Assembly: GCF_000372745.1 (NCBI RefSeq)
Contig: NZ_KB889730.1
Span: 131 to 64,130 of the forward strand
Direction of reading: 5' to 3'
DNA from: Embleya scabrispora DSM 41855
Lineage (GTDB): Bacteria > Actinomycetota > Actinomycetes > Streptomycetales > Streptomycetaceae
DNA length: 64,000 bases
The first letter of the stretch is position 1. Each line of letters begins with the position of its first letter. Positions 1 to 8,353 of the stretch are shown piece after piece. The position numbers and the translations under genes were made by a program. The notes beneath the pieces were generated by a model. That model did not search any database and was not told where the DNA came from. It worked only from the letters and a program-made list of their open reading frames with translations.

Positions 1-260
1 TAGCACACCGTTTCGGCGGCTTCGCTTTCCTCGCTTTCGGCTTCCACCGCGTTTCCGCGTTTTCCGCCTTCCGGACTCTAGCAGATCCTGCGACCCGCTT
101 TTCGTCCGTTGCTTTCCGCCTTCGAAACTCTCGTTTCCTTGGCTTCCGGCTCTTCGAGCTTAGCAGGTTTTTCGACCCGCTTCGCTCACCGCTTCGGCTT
201 CGGAAATTTGTTCTTCCCGCTGCTTTCTGCGACGCCCCGAACATTAGCGGATCGCATTTC
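1..260 (-). promoter_or_regulatory. Tandem rRNA-operon-type promoter array, reading out of the window
   Basis: On the minus strand four related modules each end in GCTA: TAATGT at 246-241, TAAGCT at 162-157, TAGAGT at 80-75, and a fourth whose TA falls at 2-1 and is cut by the window edge. Their spacings are 84, 82 and 78 bases. The second and third modules share GCGGGTCG followed by about ten bases and CTGCTA. The stretch is purine-rich on the minus strand and clearly lower in GC than the genes. Streptomycete rRNA operons are known for up to four tandem promoters with TAGAGT/TAAGGT-like -10 boxes, so a 16S rRNA gene probably lies just left of the window on the minus strand. The 16S gene itself is not visible, so this stays an inference. 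Confidence 0.6.
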
Positions 261-326
261 CCACCGTCTAATCGGCAGCAATGTGCGTTCCGGCAATCTG
301 CGGGGACACCCGACACGGAACGACGC

Positions 327-350
327 GTGTGATGCGCATGCGCATCACAC
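327..350. repeat. Perfect 24-bp palindrome
   Basis: The arm GTGTGATGCGCA (327-338) is followed directly by its exact reverse complement TGCGCATCACAC (339-350) with no spacer. It lies between the rRNA-type promoters (81 bases upstream of the first -10 box) and the small membrane-protein gene starting at 529, so it could act on either. The rest of 261-528 shows nothing else recognisable. An operator for a dimeric regulator or a cruciform are both possible; the binding protein is unknown. Confidence 0.6.
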
Positions 351-528
351 CCGGTTCAAGTGATCGGAATGGCCGCCCCGGGACCAGCCAGCGCGGGCGC
401 CTAGGCTCGCGTCTGTCTCAGGTCTCCCTGTCGGGCAACTTGGAGGACCCTACCGGGGGTCGGGGCCGACTGCAAACCGGCACGAGGTGGCTCCGTTTCG
501 GGTGTTCGAACCCGAGCAGACTCCCGGC

Positions 529-822
529 ATGGTGACCTCTACTGCACGACGAGTGAACCCGATCGCGACGGTCGTCAGCATCGTGGCCGCGGCGATCGCA
601 GTCGTCATCGTCCTCCACATCATTCTGTTCGTCTTCGAGGCCAATCCCGCCAACAGCGCGGTGGAGACCATGGCCGACTGGTCGGACTGGCTGACCCGTT
701 GGTCGAGGGACCTCTTCACCCCCGACAACGACAAGGCACGAGTGGCGGTGAACCAGGGACTGGCCGCAGTGGTCTACCTCGCTGCCGGTGCGCTGATCTC
801 CCGTCTGGTCGGCCGGGTCTGA
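529..822 (+). CDS. Small membrane protein of unknown function
   Basis: A 97-residue protein starting MVTSTARRVNPIATVVSI. An in-frame ATG exists at 487, but 529 places a short basic N-terminus directly before the first hydrophobic segment. Two membrane segments are visible: roughly residues 12-34 (isoleucine/valine/alanine-rich) and residues 74-90 near the C-terminus (LAAVVYLAAGALISRLV). The loop between them is acidic and aromatic, with the pattern WSDWLTRWSRDLF. Small two-segment proteins of this kind are common in actinomycetes and are usually annotated only as conserved membrane proteins. It is alone, divergent from the putative rRNA promoters, and followed by an unrelated gene on the same strand about 100 bases later. 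Confidence 0.7.
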   Translation: MVTSTARRVNPIATVVSIVAAAIAVVIVLHIILFVFEANPANSAVETMADWSDWLTRWSRDLFTPDNDKARVAVNQGLAAVVYLAAGALISRLVGRV

Positions 823-924
823 TCGCGAGCGCGGTCGGCTCGATACTTCCGTACGGTGGCGGCGCACCACTCGTAATGATTGGTGTGGAGTACCGAACTG
901 CACCGCCGCCGACCGGAGGGCCCC

Positions 925-1377
925 ATGTCCCTGCTCACCCCGGACAGCCTGGGCGATCTCCTGGGCTTGTTCGACTTCGGGAACGGGTGTGTCACCCGAG
1001 TACAGATCGATGACCCGTTCAGCCCGGGCGGGGCCACGGCACGCGTCCTGGTCGACGCCCGGGACCGGGAACACGGCTGGCCGTGGATTCCTGTCGAGTT
1101 CACCCTCTCGGGGCTTCGCGACTACCGGGTCGAACACGGCAAGGGTTTCTCCGGAATGCTCTATTTCGACCCGGTGCTCTCGCGATTCACCGATGAGACG
1201 TACGGCGATCTCTTCTATCTGGACTTCGATCCGGTGGACGGCCCCGGAGCGTACGAACCCGTCGACGCCGGCGACGTCGTCGGACGATCCCAGTGCTTCT
1301 TCGCCGCCGAGAGCTGCTCGTGGCGTGCTCTTCCGCCTACGGAGAGTCCTCGACTCAGGCTTATTGGTAACGCTTAG
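925..1377 (+). CDS. Hypothetical cytosolic protein, 150 residues
   Basis: Starts at ATG 925 behind a good ribosome binding site (CGGAGGG, about six bases away) rather than at the in-frame ATG at 880. The protein begins MSLLTPDSLGDLLGLFDFG, is acidic and aromatic, has no signal peptide or membrane segment, and has several phenylalanine/tyrosine-rich strands (for example GMLYFDPVLSRF). I do not recognise a family. The last codons and the following 130 bases are less GC-rich than the surroundings, and the predicted C-terminus (RLRLIGNA) may extend past the natural folded domain. It has no operon partner: SurE follows 130 bases downstream. Confidence 0.55.
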   Translation: MSLLTPDSLGDLLGLFDFGNGCVTRVQIDDPFSPGGATARVLVDARDREHGWPWIPVEFTLSGLRDYRVEHGKGFSGMLYFDPVLSRFTDETYGDLFYLDFDPVDGPGAYEPVDAGDVVGRSQCFFAAESCSWRALPPTESPRLRLIGNA

Positions 1378-1507
1378 GTCTCAAACCTTTCACTCACTAG
1401 GTTCAGCTTCTACGTTCACTCGCACCTGAATCGGCCGCGAGTGTTCGAGTCGTGAGCACTCGACTGTCGATTCCTCCGTATTCGGTATGACATCGAGTCG
1501 AGGAACC

Positions 1508-2557
1508 ATGAAGCTTCAGCGGAAGCGCTTCGCCGCCCTGCCCGCCGCGCTCGGCGCGGCTGCCCTGCTCCTGGCCCTGACCGGGAGTGCCGACGCGGCC
1601 CCCGGCCACGGCGACCACCGCCCGTCCGTAGCCGGGATGCGAATCCTGCTGAGCAACGACGACTCGATGCAGAACGCCAAGGCCGACGGCGGCGACGGCC
1701 GGGGCGTCTACGAGGTACGCCGAGCGCTGTGCGCCGCCGGGGCGGACGTCGTGGTGATGGCGCCCTGGCAATTCATGAGCGGCTTCGGCACGGCGGCCAC
1801 CGGCAACGGCGCGCTCACCGTGTCCAGGCGCACCGCCATGCCGGCGGGCTTCGAGGGCGACTGTGCCCAGGCCCCGAGCAAGGGAGCCGTCTTCGGTGTG
1901 TGCAAGGGCGACGCCACGTGCGGCCCGACCACCCCGAGCGCCACCCCCGTGGACACCGTGCGGCTTGCCCTGCGCGGCGGACTCGCCGCCAAGGTCGGCT
2001 GGCACGACGGCCCCGACCTGGTGCTCACCGGGATCAACTCCGGGCCCAACGTCGCCTCCGTCACCAACGACTCGGGCACCCTGGGCGCCGCCATCGCCGC
2101 GATCGACAACGGCAAGCCGGCCATCGCGCTCAGCGGCGGCTTCGACATGGAGTCGTTCAAGGTGACCCCGGCCACCTACCGTGCGTTCGCCGACTTCCTG
2201 CCCTCGTATGTGGCGCAGCTCAAGGATCGCAAGGCGCTGTCGGACGAATACGTGATCAGCATCAACCACCCGAACGTGGTGCCGGGGAAGCTGCCCGGCC
2301 GACCGGTGTGGACCGAGATCGGTACCGAGACCGTGGTCGCGATCCGGTACTCGGCCGCGCCCGGCGGCGACACCTTCGCGATCGGCCAGGGCGACTGCGA
2401 GGTACCGGGCACCTTCTGCCGGCCGGAGACCAAGCGGCACGCCGACTGGACCGAGCTGAACAAGGGGAACATCACCGTCTCCGCCGTGACGGGTGACCGC
2501 ACCCTGCGCGGTGGCGCGGACGACCGGCTGGAGCGTTTCGTCAAGACCGGCCGCTGA
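1508..2557 (+). CDS. Secreted SurE-family 5'/3'-nucleotidase (acid phosphatase)
   Basis: A 349-residue protein with a Sec-type signal peptide (MKLQRKRF, then an Ala/Leu core ending ADAAPG). SurE enzymes are metal-dependent phosphatases acting on nucleoside monophosphates. The metal and active-site motifs are visible: LLSNDDS near residue 50 (the paired aspartates), QFMSGFGTA (the family serine) and LTGINSGPNVA (the GIN-G-N asparagine). Start ATG 1508 is preceded by GAGG, and the alternative ATG at 1487 would lengthen the N-region in front of the basic residues. Canonical SurE is cytosolic and about 250 residues; this one belongs to the longer secreted actinobacterial group, which suggests phosphate scavenging outside the cell. 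Confidence 0.85.
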   Translation: MKLQRKRFAALPAALGAAALLLALTGSADAAPGHGDHRPSVAGMRILLSNDDSMQNAKADGGDGRGVYEVRRALCAAGADVVVMAPWQFMSGFGTAATGNGALTVSRRTAMPAGFEGDCAQAPSKGAVFGVCKGDATCGPTTPSATPVDTVRLALRGGLAAKVGWHDGPDLVLTGINSGPNVASVTNDSGTLGAAIAAIDNGKPAIALSGGFDMESFKVTPATYRAFADFLPSYVAQLKDRKALSDEYVISINHPNVVPGKLPGRPVWTEIGTETVVAIRYSAAPGGDTFAIGQGDCEVPGTFCRPETKRHADWTELNKGNITVSAVTGDRTLRGGADDRLERFVKTGR

Positions 2558-2645
2558 TCCTTCGGCGGAGGTGCCTGGACCGTCCCGATCCGAGCTCGGA
2601 CCGGGACGGTCCACCTCGGGCACCGACCGGCTCGATACTGGTCGG

Positions 2646-3515
2646 ATGGCAGACAAGCAGCGTCGACGCGGTCGCGCGCCCGAGCCGGTCCGCGCCGAGG
2701 TGGGTTCCGGCAGCGCCGAGTTGGAGCCCGATCCGGATCGGGCCGGGGCGTGGACGCTGCGCCTGCACGGATCACCGCAGTCGCACGTGGATCTGGGCGA
2801 CCCGACGTGGTTGGAGTTCGAGTACGTGCGTCGGCTCGGCCACGTGGTCGACCTGATCGCGGACACCGGCAAGCCGTTGCGGGCCTTTCACCTCGGTGGC
2901 GGCGGACTCACTCTGGCCCGCTACGTGGCGGCCACCCGGCCTCGGTCGCGACAGCAGGTGGCCGAGTTGGACGCGGAGTTGGTGGAGTTCGTCCGGCGGG
3001 AACTGCCGTGGGAGAAGAACTGGCAGATCCGGGTACGCACCGGCGATGCCCGCGAGGTGGCGGGCAAGGCGCCGGACGCGGTGTTCGATCTCGCCGTGGT
3101 CGACGTGTTCGCCGATTCCCGGGTGCCCGCGCATCTGACGTCGGCCGAGTTCGTCGGCGAGGTGGCCCGGACGCTGGCCCCCGACGGGGTGTACGCGGTG
3201 AACCTGGCCGACGGCGGGCGACTCGATTTCGTCCGGTCGCAGGTGGCGACGGTGCGCTCGGTGTTCCCGAATCTGCTGTTGATCGCCGACCCCGCGGTGT
3301 TGCGCGGGCGGCGGTTCGGCAATGTCGTCCTGATCGCCTCGCACGGCGAGCTGCCGGTCGCCGAGTTGGCCCGGCGCACTGCCGCCGACCCGTTCCCGGG
3401 ACGGGTCGAGCACGGCTCCACATTGGCCGACTTCCCCGGCGGGGCGGCCGTGGTGCACGACGCCGGCGCGGTCGCGTCACCGGCTCCGCCCGCGCGTACC
3501 TTCGGCCGGAACTGA
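2646..3515 (+). CDS. Spermidine synthase-like / SAM-fold protein
   Basis: A 289-residue protein (MADKQRRRGRAPEPV start). The central region has the polyamine-synthase SAM fold: the glycine loop HLGGGGLTLARYVA near residue 80, an acidic residue pair in VAELDAELVEFV, then RTGDAREVA and DLAVVDVFADSRVPAHL. Spermidine synthase uses decarboxylated SAM to aminopropylate putrescine, but actinobacterial members of this short family have no demonstrated polyamine activity and are often called spermidine synthase-like or fused-MFS relatives without the membrane part. It converges with the phosphonate operon, whose last gene ends 29 bases away. Confidence 0.75.
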   Translation: MADKQRRRGRAPEPVRAEVGSGSAELEPDPDRAGAWTLRLHGSPQSHVDLGDPTWLEFEYVRRLGHVVDLIADTGKPLRAFHLGGGGLTLARYVAATRPRSRQQVAELDAELVEFVRRELPWEKNWQIRVRTGDAREVAGKAPDAVFDLAVVDVFADSRVPAHLTSAEFVGEVARTLAPDGVYAVNLADGGRLDFVRSQVATVRSVFPNLLLIADPAVLRGRRFGNVVLIASHGELPVAELARRTAADPFPGRVEHGSTLADFPGGAAVVHDAGAVASPAPPARTFGRN

Positions 3516-3543
3516 ATTCACGCGAACCGGGTACGCCGGACCG

Positions 3544-4353
3544 CTACCGTCGCCGCTTGCGCTCCTCCACCCGGCCCTTGAGCAGGCCGACGAGCAAGAG
3601 CACGATCAAGGTCGCCACCAGCAGCACCACGGTGACCGCGGAGCCGAGCAGCACCTTGCCCCGGTCGGTCAGGGTGAAGACCGAGACCGGCAGCGTCCGC
3701 CACTCGGCCGGGTAGACCATGATCGTCGCGCCGACCTCGCCCATCGACAGCGCGATCGCCAGGCTCGCCGCCGCGGTGATCGACGGGAGCAACATCGGCA
3801 GCCGGACCCGCAGCAGCACCCGGGCGGCGCTCGCGCCGAGCGAGGCGGCCACGTCCGCGAAGGCCGCGTCGGTCCGGTCGAGTCCGGCCGACACCGTGGA
3901 GTACGCGAACGTCACCACCAACACCGCGTGGGCCGCGATGACGATCCACTTGGTGCCGTTGAGCAGGATCGGGCCGTCGCTGAAGGCCACCAGCATGCCG
4001 AGTCCGACCACCACCGACGGCACGGCGACCGGCAGGTGGAAGACCGCGTCGGTGAGCCGGCGGACGAAGCGCGGCGCGGTCCGGGCGGCGATCGCGGCCC
4101 AGGTGCCGACCACGATCGCGATCAGCGACGCGCCCAACGCGGTCTCGATGCTGACCACGAGGCTGTCGTAGTTGGTGCCCGCCGTGGCCTCGCGGATGTT
4201 CTCGCTCGTCCAGGACGCCGGCAGCACGCTGTTCCAGTCGCCGGCGAACGCGGCGATGCCCAGGATCGCCAGCGGGGCGAGCACGAGTGGGGCGAAGACG
4301 AGTGCGAAGAGCGCCCAGACGAAGGCGCGTCCGCTACGCGACCAGACCAGCAC
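3544..4353 (-). CDS. ABC transporter permease, 2-aminoethylphosphonate type (PhnV-like)
   Basis: A 269-residue inner-membrane protein, the second permease of the operon. GTG 4353 was chosen because it has AGGAG seven bases upstream and overlaps the previous gene's stop (4334-4336); a longer open frame to 4437 adds only arginine/serine-rich shadow sequence. Six membrane segments are evident (the first is AFVWALFALVFAPLVLAPLA). The cytoplasmic EAA-type loop that docks on the ATPase is seen as ADVAASLGASAARVLLRVRL. It forms a heterodimeric channel with the preceding permease. The assignment to 2-aminoethylphosphonate rests on the operon's binding protein and catabolic genes; the permease itself also resembles iron, thiamine and spermidine types. 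Confidence 0.8.
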   Translation of the reverse strand: MLVWSRSGRAFVWALFALVFAPLVLAPLAILGIAAFAGDWNSVLPASWTSENIREATAGTNYDSLVVSIETALGASLIAIVVGTWAAIAARTAPRFVRRLTDAVFHLPVAVPSVVVGLGMLVAFSDGPILLNGTKWIVIAAHAVLVVTFAYSTVSAGLDRTDAAFADVAASLGASAARVLLRVRLPMLLPSITAAASLAIALSMGEVGATIMVYPAEWRTLPVSVFTLTDRGKVLLGSAVTVVLLVATLIVLLLVGLLKGRVEERKRRR

Positions 4354-5248
4354 GGCCGGCTCCTGTCCGGGAGAAGACGAATCGGTAGACCGCGTACAGC
4401 GTGAGCGACAGCGCGACCTCGACCACCGCGACCACACACGCGCCCGGGTAGTCGAAGGTGACCGCGCCCTTGGCGTGTACGAGCATCGGCAGCGTGGTGA
4501 CGTCCTTGGCGCCGATGAACAGCACGATCCCGAACTCGTTGAGGGTGAGCAGCAGGGTCAGGCTGCCGCCGGCCGCGAGCGCGGGCCATGCCTCGGGCAG
4601 CAGCACCCGGCGGATCACCAGCAGCGGTCCGGCGCCGAGCGAGGCCGCGACGTCGAGCCGGTCCCGGGGCACCAGCGCGAACGCGGCGAGCAGCGGGCGC
4701 ATCACGAACGGGGTGTAGAAGGTGATCTCGGCCAGCACCACGCACCACGGCGAATACAGGAAGCCGACGAGCGGTTCGCCCAGGCCGAGGTTGTCCGCCG
4801 CCGCGTTGACCACGCCCGCCGTGCCGTACAGGAAGGTGAACGCCAGCGCGATCAGGAAGGACGGGAAGGCGAGCACGGTATCCACGATCCGACCGACCGC
4901 ACGGGCACCGGGAAACGGGACGAAGGACAGCACCAGGGCGAGGAAGAAACCGACCACCAGGCAGCCGAGCGTGGACAGTACGGCGATCTCGACCGTGTTC
5001 CACAGCGCGTCGCCGAACGAGGGCGAGTTCAGCACGTCGCGCCACACGTCCAGGCCCACGTGCTCGTTCTTGTCGACGAAGGACTGCTTGACCACGAGCG
5101 CGAGCGGATAGAGGAAGAATCCGGCGGCGAGCACGAGCGGCGGGAGCACCCACAGCGCACGGGACGCGCCGCCGCGGGCCTTGCTCGCGCGCACCGGCAC
5201 CGGGACCGGCTCGGCCGCGATCGGCGATTCGGTCAGGGTCGCGGTCAT
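4334..5248 (-). CDS. ABC transporter permease, 2-aminoethylphosphonate type (PhnU-like)
   Basis: A 304-residue permease starting MTATLTESPIAAEP, its ATG overlapping the stop of the ATPase gene by four bases (ATGA), which indicates translational coupling. Six hydrophobic segments begin with ALWVLPPLVLAAGFFLYPLA. The EAA loop appears as LDVAASLGAGPLLVIRRVLL. Together with the downstream permease it should make the transmembrane channel. Both belong to the FbpB/PotB-like permease group used by phosphonate (PhnSTUV), iron and spermidine importers. An open frame extending upstream to 5278 adds MRPGPGGSGR only and lies inside the ATPase gene, so it was not used. Confidence 0.8.
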   Translation of the reverse strand: MTATLTESPIAAEPVPVPVRASKARGGASRALWVLPPLVLAAGFFLYPLALVVKQSFVDKNEHVGLDVWRDVLNSPSFGDALWNTVEIAVLSTLGCLVVGFFLALVLSFVPFPGARAVGRIVDTVLAFPSFLIALAFTFLYGTAGVVNAAADNLGLGEPLVGFLYSPWCVVLAEITFYTPFVMRPLLAAFALVPRDRLDVAASLGAGPLLVIRRVLLPEAWPALAAGGSLTLLLTLNEFGIVLFIGAKDVTTLPMLVHAKGAVTFDYPGACVVAVVEVALSLTLYAVYRFVFSRTGAGRAGLVA

Positions 5249-6408
5249 CCGGCCACTCCCGCCGGGACCAGGACGCACGGCTCGGCGGGCAGCGCCACGC
5301 CGAGCCGCTCACCCAGTGCCGGGACCTCGGCCAGGTCGGTGACATCGATCCGGATCTCCCGGCCCGACTGCCCCGACTGCCCCGACGCGCCGTCGAGCAC
5401 GCAGGTCAGCCGGTAGTCGGCGCCGCGCCACTGGGTCGCGGTGAGCGTCGCGGACAGCGTGTCCGGGTGGTCGACCGCGGTCACCTCGAGGCTGTGCGGG
5501 CGGACCACCAGCAGCGCCCGCTCGCCCTCGGCGAACGCGCGGGTGGGATCGGCGGCGACGGTCAGTCCGCCCACCGCGACCTCGACCGCGTCGTCCCCGG
5601 CCGCGCACGCCGCGAGCACCCGCGCGCCGAGCAGGTTGGCCGCGCCCAGGAAGGAGGCGGTGAACTCGCTGGGCGGGCGACGGTAGAGCCGATCCGCGGC
5701 GTCCAGGTCGACCAGCCGCGCGTCGCGCATCACCGCGATCCGGTCGGCGAGCGCGAGCGCCTCGGTCTGGTCGTGCGTCACGTACATGATCGCCACGTCC
5801 GGCAGGTCCGCCCGCAGCCGCTGCAACTCGCCGAGCAGGTCGGCCCGCAGCGTCGCGTCCAACGCGGACAGCGGCTCGTCGAGCAGCAGTACGGGCGGGC
5901 GGATGGCCAACGCCCGAGCGATCGCCACCCGTTGTTGTTGCCCACCGGACAACTCGCGGGGATAGCGCCGGGCATAGCTCGCCATGCCCACCATGTCCAG
6001 CGCCTCGGTGACCCGGCGGGTCACCTCGGCGCGCGGCACCCGGCGGGCCTTGAGGCCGAACGCGACGTTGTCCGCGACCCGCATGTGCGGGAACAGCGCG
6101 TAGTTCTGCACGACGACGCCGATCCCGCGCTTGTTCGGCGGTTCGTACGTCACATCGCGTCCGGCCAGGGTGATCCGCCCGGAGGCGGGCCGGAGGAAAC
6201 CCGCGACCGCCTTGAGCGCCGTGGACTTGCCCGAGCCGGACGGGCCGAGCAGCGCGACCGTCTCGCCGCGGGCGACCTCCAGGCTCAGCCCCTCCAGGGC
6301 CACGACGGATCCGTAGCGGACCGTCAGATCCTGGATGCCGATCGCCGCTGCGGCCGGCGCGGCGCCGACGGTGCTCGCCTCGGTGCGCTCGATGGCTGGT
6401 GCGGTCAT
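5245..6408 (-). CDS. ABC transporter ATP-binding protein, 2-aminoethylphosphonate type (PhnT-like)
   Basis: A 387-residue ATPase that powers the importer. Walker A is GPSGSGKST (residues 55-63), the signature is LSGGQQQR, Walker B is LLLDEPLSALD and the switch histidine is in YVTHDQTEAL. A C-terminal TOBE-like region of about 120 residues follows, typical of the MalK/PotA/FbpC branch. The N-terminus carries a 20-residue Ala-rich extension before the domain. A short glutamine/serine/glycine repeat (GQSGQSGR) interrupts the TOBE region around 5365-5385. The start ATG at 6408 has GGGAGGG upstream. It follows the binding protein by 56 bases and overlaps the first permease. Confidence 0.88.
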   Translation of the reverse strand: MTAPAIERTEASTVGAAPAAAAIGIQDLTVRYGSVVALEGLSLEVARGETVALLGPSGSGKSTALKAVAGFLRPASGRITLAGRDVTYEPPNKRGIGVVVQNYALFPHMRVADNVAFGLKARRVPRAEVTRRVTEALDMVGMASYARRYPRELSGGQQQRVAIARALAIRPPVLLLDEPLSALDATLRADLLGELQRLRADLPDVAIMYVTHDQTEALALADRIAVMRDARLVDLDAADRLYRRPPSEFTASFLGAANLLGARVLAACAAGDDAVEVAVGGLTVAADPTRAFAEGERALLVVRPHSLEVTAVDHPDTLSATLTATQWRGADYRLTCVLDGASGQSGQSGREIRIDVTDLAEVPALGERLGVALPAEPCVLVPAGVAG

Positions 6409-6464
6409 GCGGGTTCCCTCCCTGTCCGCGGTTTCCTTGGGGTGTGGGTCGAGCCTCGGTCGAC

Positions 6465-7553
6465 TCAGCGACCGACGGCCTTGTTGTACGCGGTCAGGTC
6501 GGCGTCCAGGTCCTTGAGGACCGTGTCCCAGTCCGGCGCCCAGATCTCCACACCCTCCAGGGCCTTGGCGATCTCGGCGGCGTTGGCGTCGGTCGGCTTG
6601 ACGTCTTCGCGGGCGGGCAGGCCGAGCGCGTCGGCGGAGACCGAGGTCTGCGCCTCCGGGGAGAGCAGGTAGTCCATCAGCTTGCGGCCGGCGTCGGCGT
6701 GCGGGGCACCCGAGGACAGGCCCATGAAGTACGGCAGCGCGAACGTCGATGCCTTGCCCGCGTCGTCCGCCGGGAACCAGACCTTGAAGTCGGACTTGTC
6801 GTTGTGGATCGACGCCAGGTTCATCTGCAGGTCGCCGTTGGCCACGCTGAGTTCGCCCTTGCCGACCTTGGGCTGGAGCTTGCCGGTGGAGGAGGACGGG
6901 CCGACGTTGTTCGACTCGAGCCGCTTGAGGTAGTCGAGCGCGCCCTGCTTGCCGTACAGGTGCTGGAGCTGGATCAGCACGGCGGTGCCGTCACCGGCCT
7001 GGCCCGGGGTCGAGTACTGGAGCTTGGACTTGAACCGGCCGTCGGTCAGCTCTTGGAACTTGGTCGGCGCGGGCTTGGCCCGGTCGGGGTTGTAGATCCA
7101 GGACGCGTAGTTGTTGACCACCGCCACGAAGCGGCCCTGCGCGTCCTTCGAGGTCGCGGGCACCTTGTCGGCGCCGGCCGGCGCGTACGCGGTGAGCAGG
7201 TCCGCCTGGGCCGCGCGCTGGATGAACGGCGGCAGCGTGATCGCCACGTCGGCCTGCGGGTTGCCCTTCTCCTTCTCCATGCGCGTGACCACCTCGCCGG
7301 ACCCGGACTCCACCAGGTTGACCTTGATCCCGGTCTTCTTCTCGAAGTCCGCGAAGCGCTTGGTGTACCAGTCGGCGAGCCCGTCCACGGAGTAGACGGT
7401 CACGCTGCCCGAGCCCTTGGCCGGGGCACTTCCGGGGGCGGCGTTCGCGGCGGGCTTGGTGTCGTCCGAGCCGCTCCCGCCGGTCCCGCCGCAGGCGGTC
7501 GCGGTGAACACGACCACGGTGGCGGCGGCGGTGAGGCCGAGGATGCGTCGCAT
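6465..7553 (-). CDS. 2-aminoethylphosphonate ABC transporter substrate-binding lipoprotein (PhnS-like)
   Basis: A 362-residue exported protein. The N-terminus MRRILGLTAAATVVVFTATAC has a hydrophobic core and a cysteine at position 21 followed by GG, a lipobox-like site, so the mature protein is probably membrane-anchored on the outer face. The rest has the type-2 periplasmic-binding-protein fold of the iron/phosphonate group: VTVYSVDGLADWYTKRFADF near the N-terminus, ASWIYNPDRAK in the middle and AGRKLMDYLLSPEAQ near the C-terminus. It delivers substrate to the two permeases encoded downstream. Substrate assignment comes from the adjacent phosphonatase-like hydrolase and flavin oxidoreductase; without them Fe(III) binding would be an equally good guess. 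Confidence 0.82.
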   Translation of the reverse strand: MRRILGLTAAATVVVFTATACGGTGGSGSDDTKPAANAAPGSAPAKGSGSVTVYSVDGLADWYTKRFADFEKKTGIKVNLVESGSGEVVTRMEKEKGNPQADVAITLPPFIQRAAQADLLTAYAPAGADKVPATSKDAQGRFVAVVNNYASWIYNPDRAKPAPTKFQELTDGRFKSKLQYSTPGQAGDGTAVLIQLQHLYGKQGALDYLKRLESNNVGPSSSTGKLQPKVGKGELSVANGDLQMNLASIHNDKSDFKVWFPADDAGKASTFALPYFMGLSSGAPHADAGRKLMDYLLSPEAQTSVSADALGLPAREDVKPTDANAAEIAKALEGVEIWAPDWDTVLKDLDADLTAYNKAVGR

Positions 7554-7580
7554 GGGAAATCGCCCTTTCGAAAAGACGAA

Positions 7581-8258
7581 TCAGCCCTGGAGCAGGGCGG
7601 GGAGGTCACGGATGGAGCCGAGTACGTGGGTGGCGCCGGCCGCTTCGAGCGCGGCGCGGTCGTGTGCGCCGGTGAGCACACCGGCGGCGACGCAGGCGCC
7701 GGAACGCAGCCCGGTGAGCACGTCGAACGCGGTGTCGCCGACCACGGCGACCGCGCGCAGGTCCTCGACGCCCAGCCGCAAGACCGCGGTGAGCACCAGG
7801 TCGGGGTAGGGCCGGCCGCGCCCGGCGTCGGCCGGGCACAGGGTCAGGTCGGCGAGGTCGGTCCAGCCGAGCGCGGCCAGGATCGCGTCCTGGGTGGGCC
7901 GTCCGAAGCCCGTGGTGAGGGCAACCTTGACGCCCGCCGCGCGCAGTGCGCGGATCGCGTCCTCGGCGCCGTCGATCGGCGTGCAGCGGCCCTGCGCCAC
8001 CAGGTCGGCGTAGGCCGCCTCGAACGCGAGGTTGGCGGCCTGCGCGCGCTCCTCGTCGCCGTCGAGCAGGGCCCGGAAGACGGTGATCTTGCTCTCGCCC
8101 ATGGTGGCATCGACGTAATCGAGCTTGCGCTCGAAGTCGGCGGAGCCGATCTCGACTCCGGCCGCGCCGATCGCGCGGGTGAACGCCTCGACGACGAGGC
8201 CGTCGTCGGCGACGGTGGTGCCGGCCATGTCCAGGACGGCGAGTTGAAAGTGCGTCAT
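7581..8258 (-). CDS. Phosphonatase-like HAD hydrolase (PhnX-related)
   Basis: A 225-residue HAD-family enzyme. The nucleophile motif is LDMAGTT (Asp10), which matches the DxAGT form of phosphonoacetaldehyde hydrolase. Lys57 in TMGESKITVFRAL aligns with the Schiff-base lysine of PhnX (PMGLLKIDHVRAL in Bacillus cereus). Motif 4 is VVGDTAFDVLTG. PhnX cleaves the C-P bond of phosphonoacetaldehyde to give acetaldehyde and phosphate. This protein belongs to the shorter sister clade usually labelled 'phosphonatase-like', found beside the same FAD oxidoreductase. It sits between that oxidoreductase and the binding protein. An open frame on this strand continues to 9491, but only the part from ATG 8258 is coding. 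Confidence 0.85.
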   Translation of the reverse strand: MTHFQLAVLDMAGTTVADDGLVVEAFTRAIGAAGVEIGSADFERKLDYVDATMGESKITVFRALLDGDEERAQAANLAFEAAYADLVAQGRCTPIDGAEDAIRALRAAGVKVALTTGFGRPTQDAILAALGWTDLADLTLCPADAGRGRPYPDLVLTAVLRLGVEDLRAVAVVGDTAFDVLTGLRSGACVAAGVLTGAHDRAALEAAGATHVLGSIRDLPALLQG

Positions 8259-8353
8259 GAGTAGTGCTCCGGTTGGGCTTTCGGCGACGGGTGGCGGGAT
8301 GGGGCCGGCGCGGCGGGTCGGTGCGCGGCCACGGCGGCGGGACCTGTCCGGCC

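Noticed and set aside
327-350. CRP-type operator
   Set aside because: TGTGA and TCACA are present but 12 bases apart instead of the six needed for CRP.
1401-1424. PHO box upstream of the SurE gene
   Set aside because: GTTCAGC and GTTCACT are 13 bases apart; streptomycete PHO units repeat every 11 bases and the second half does not fit.
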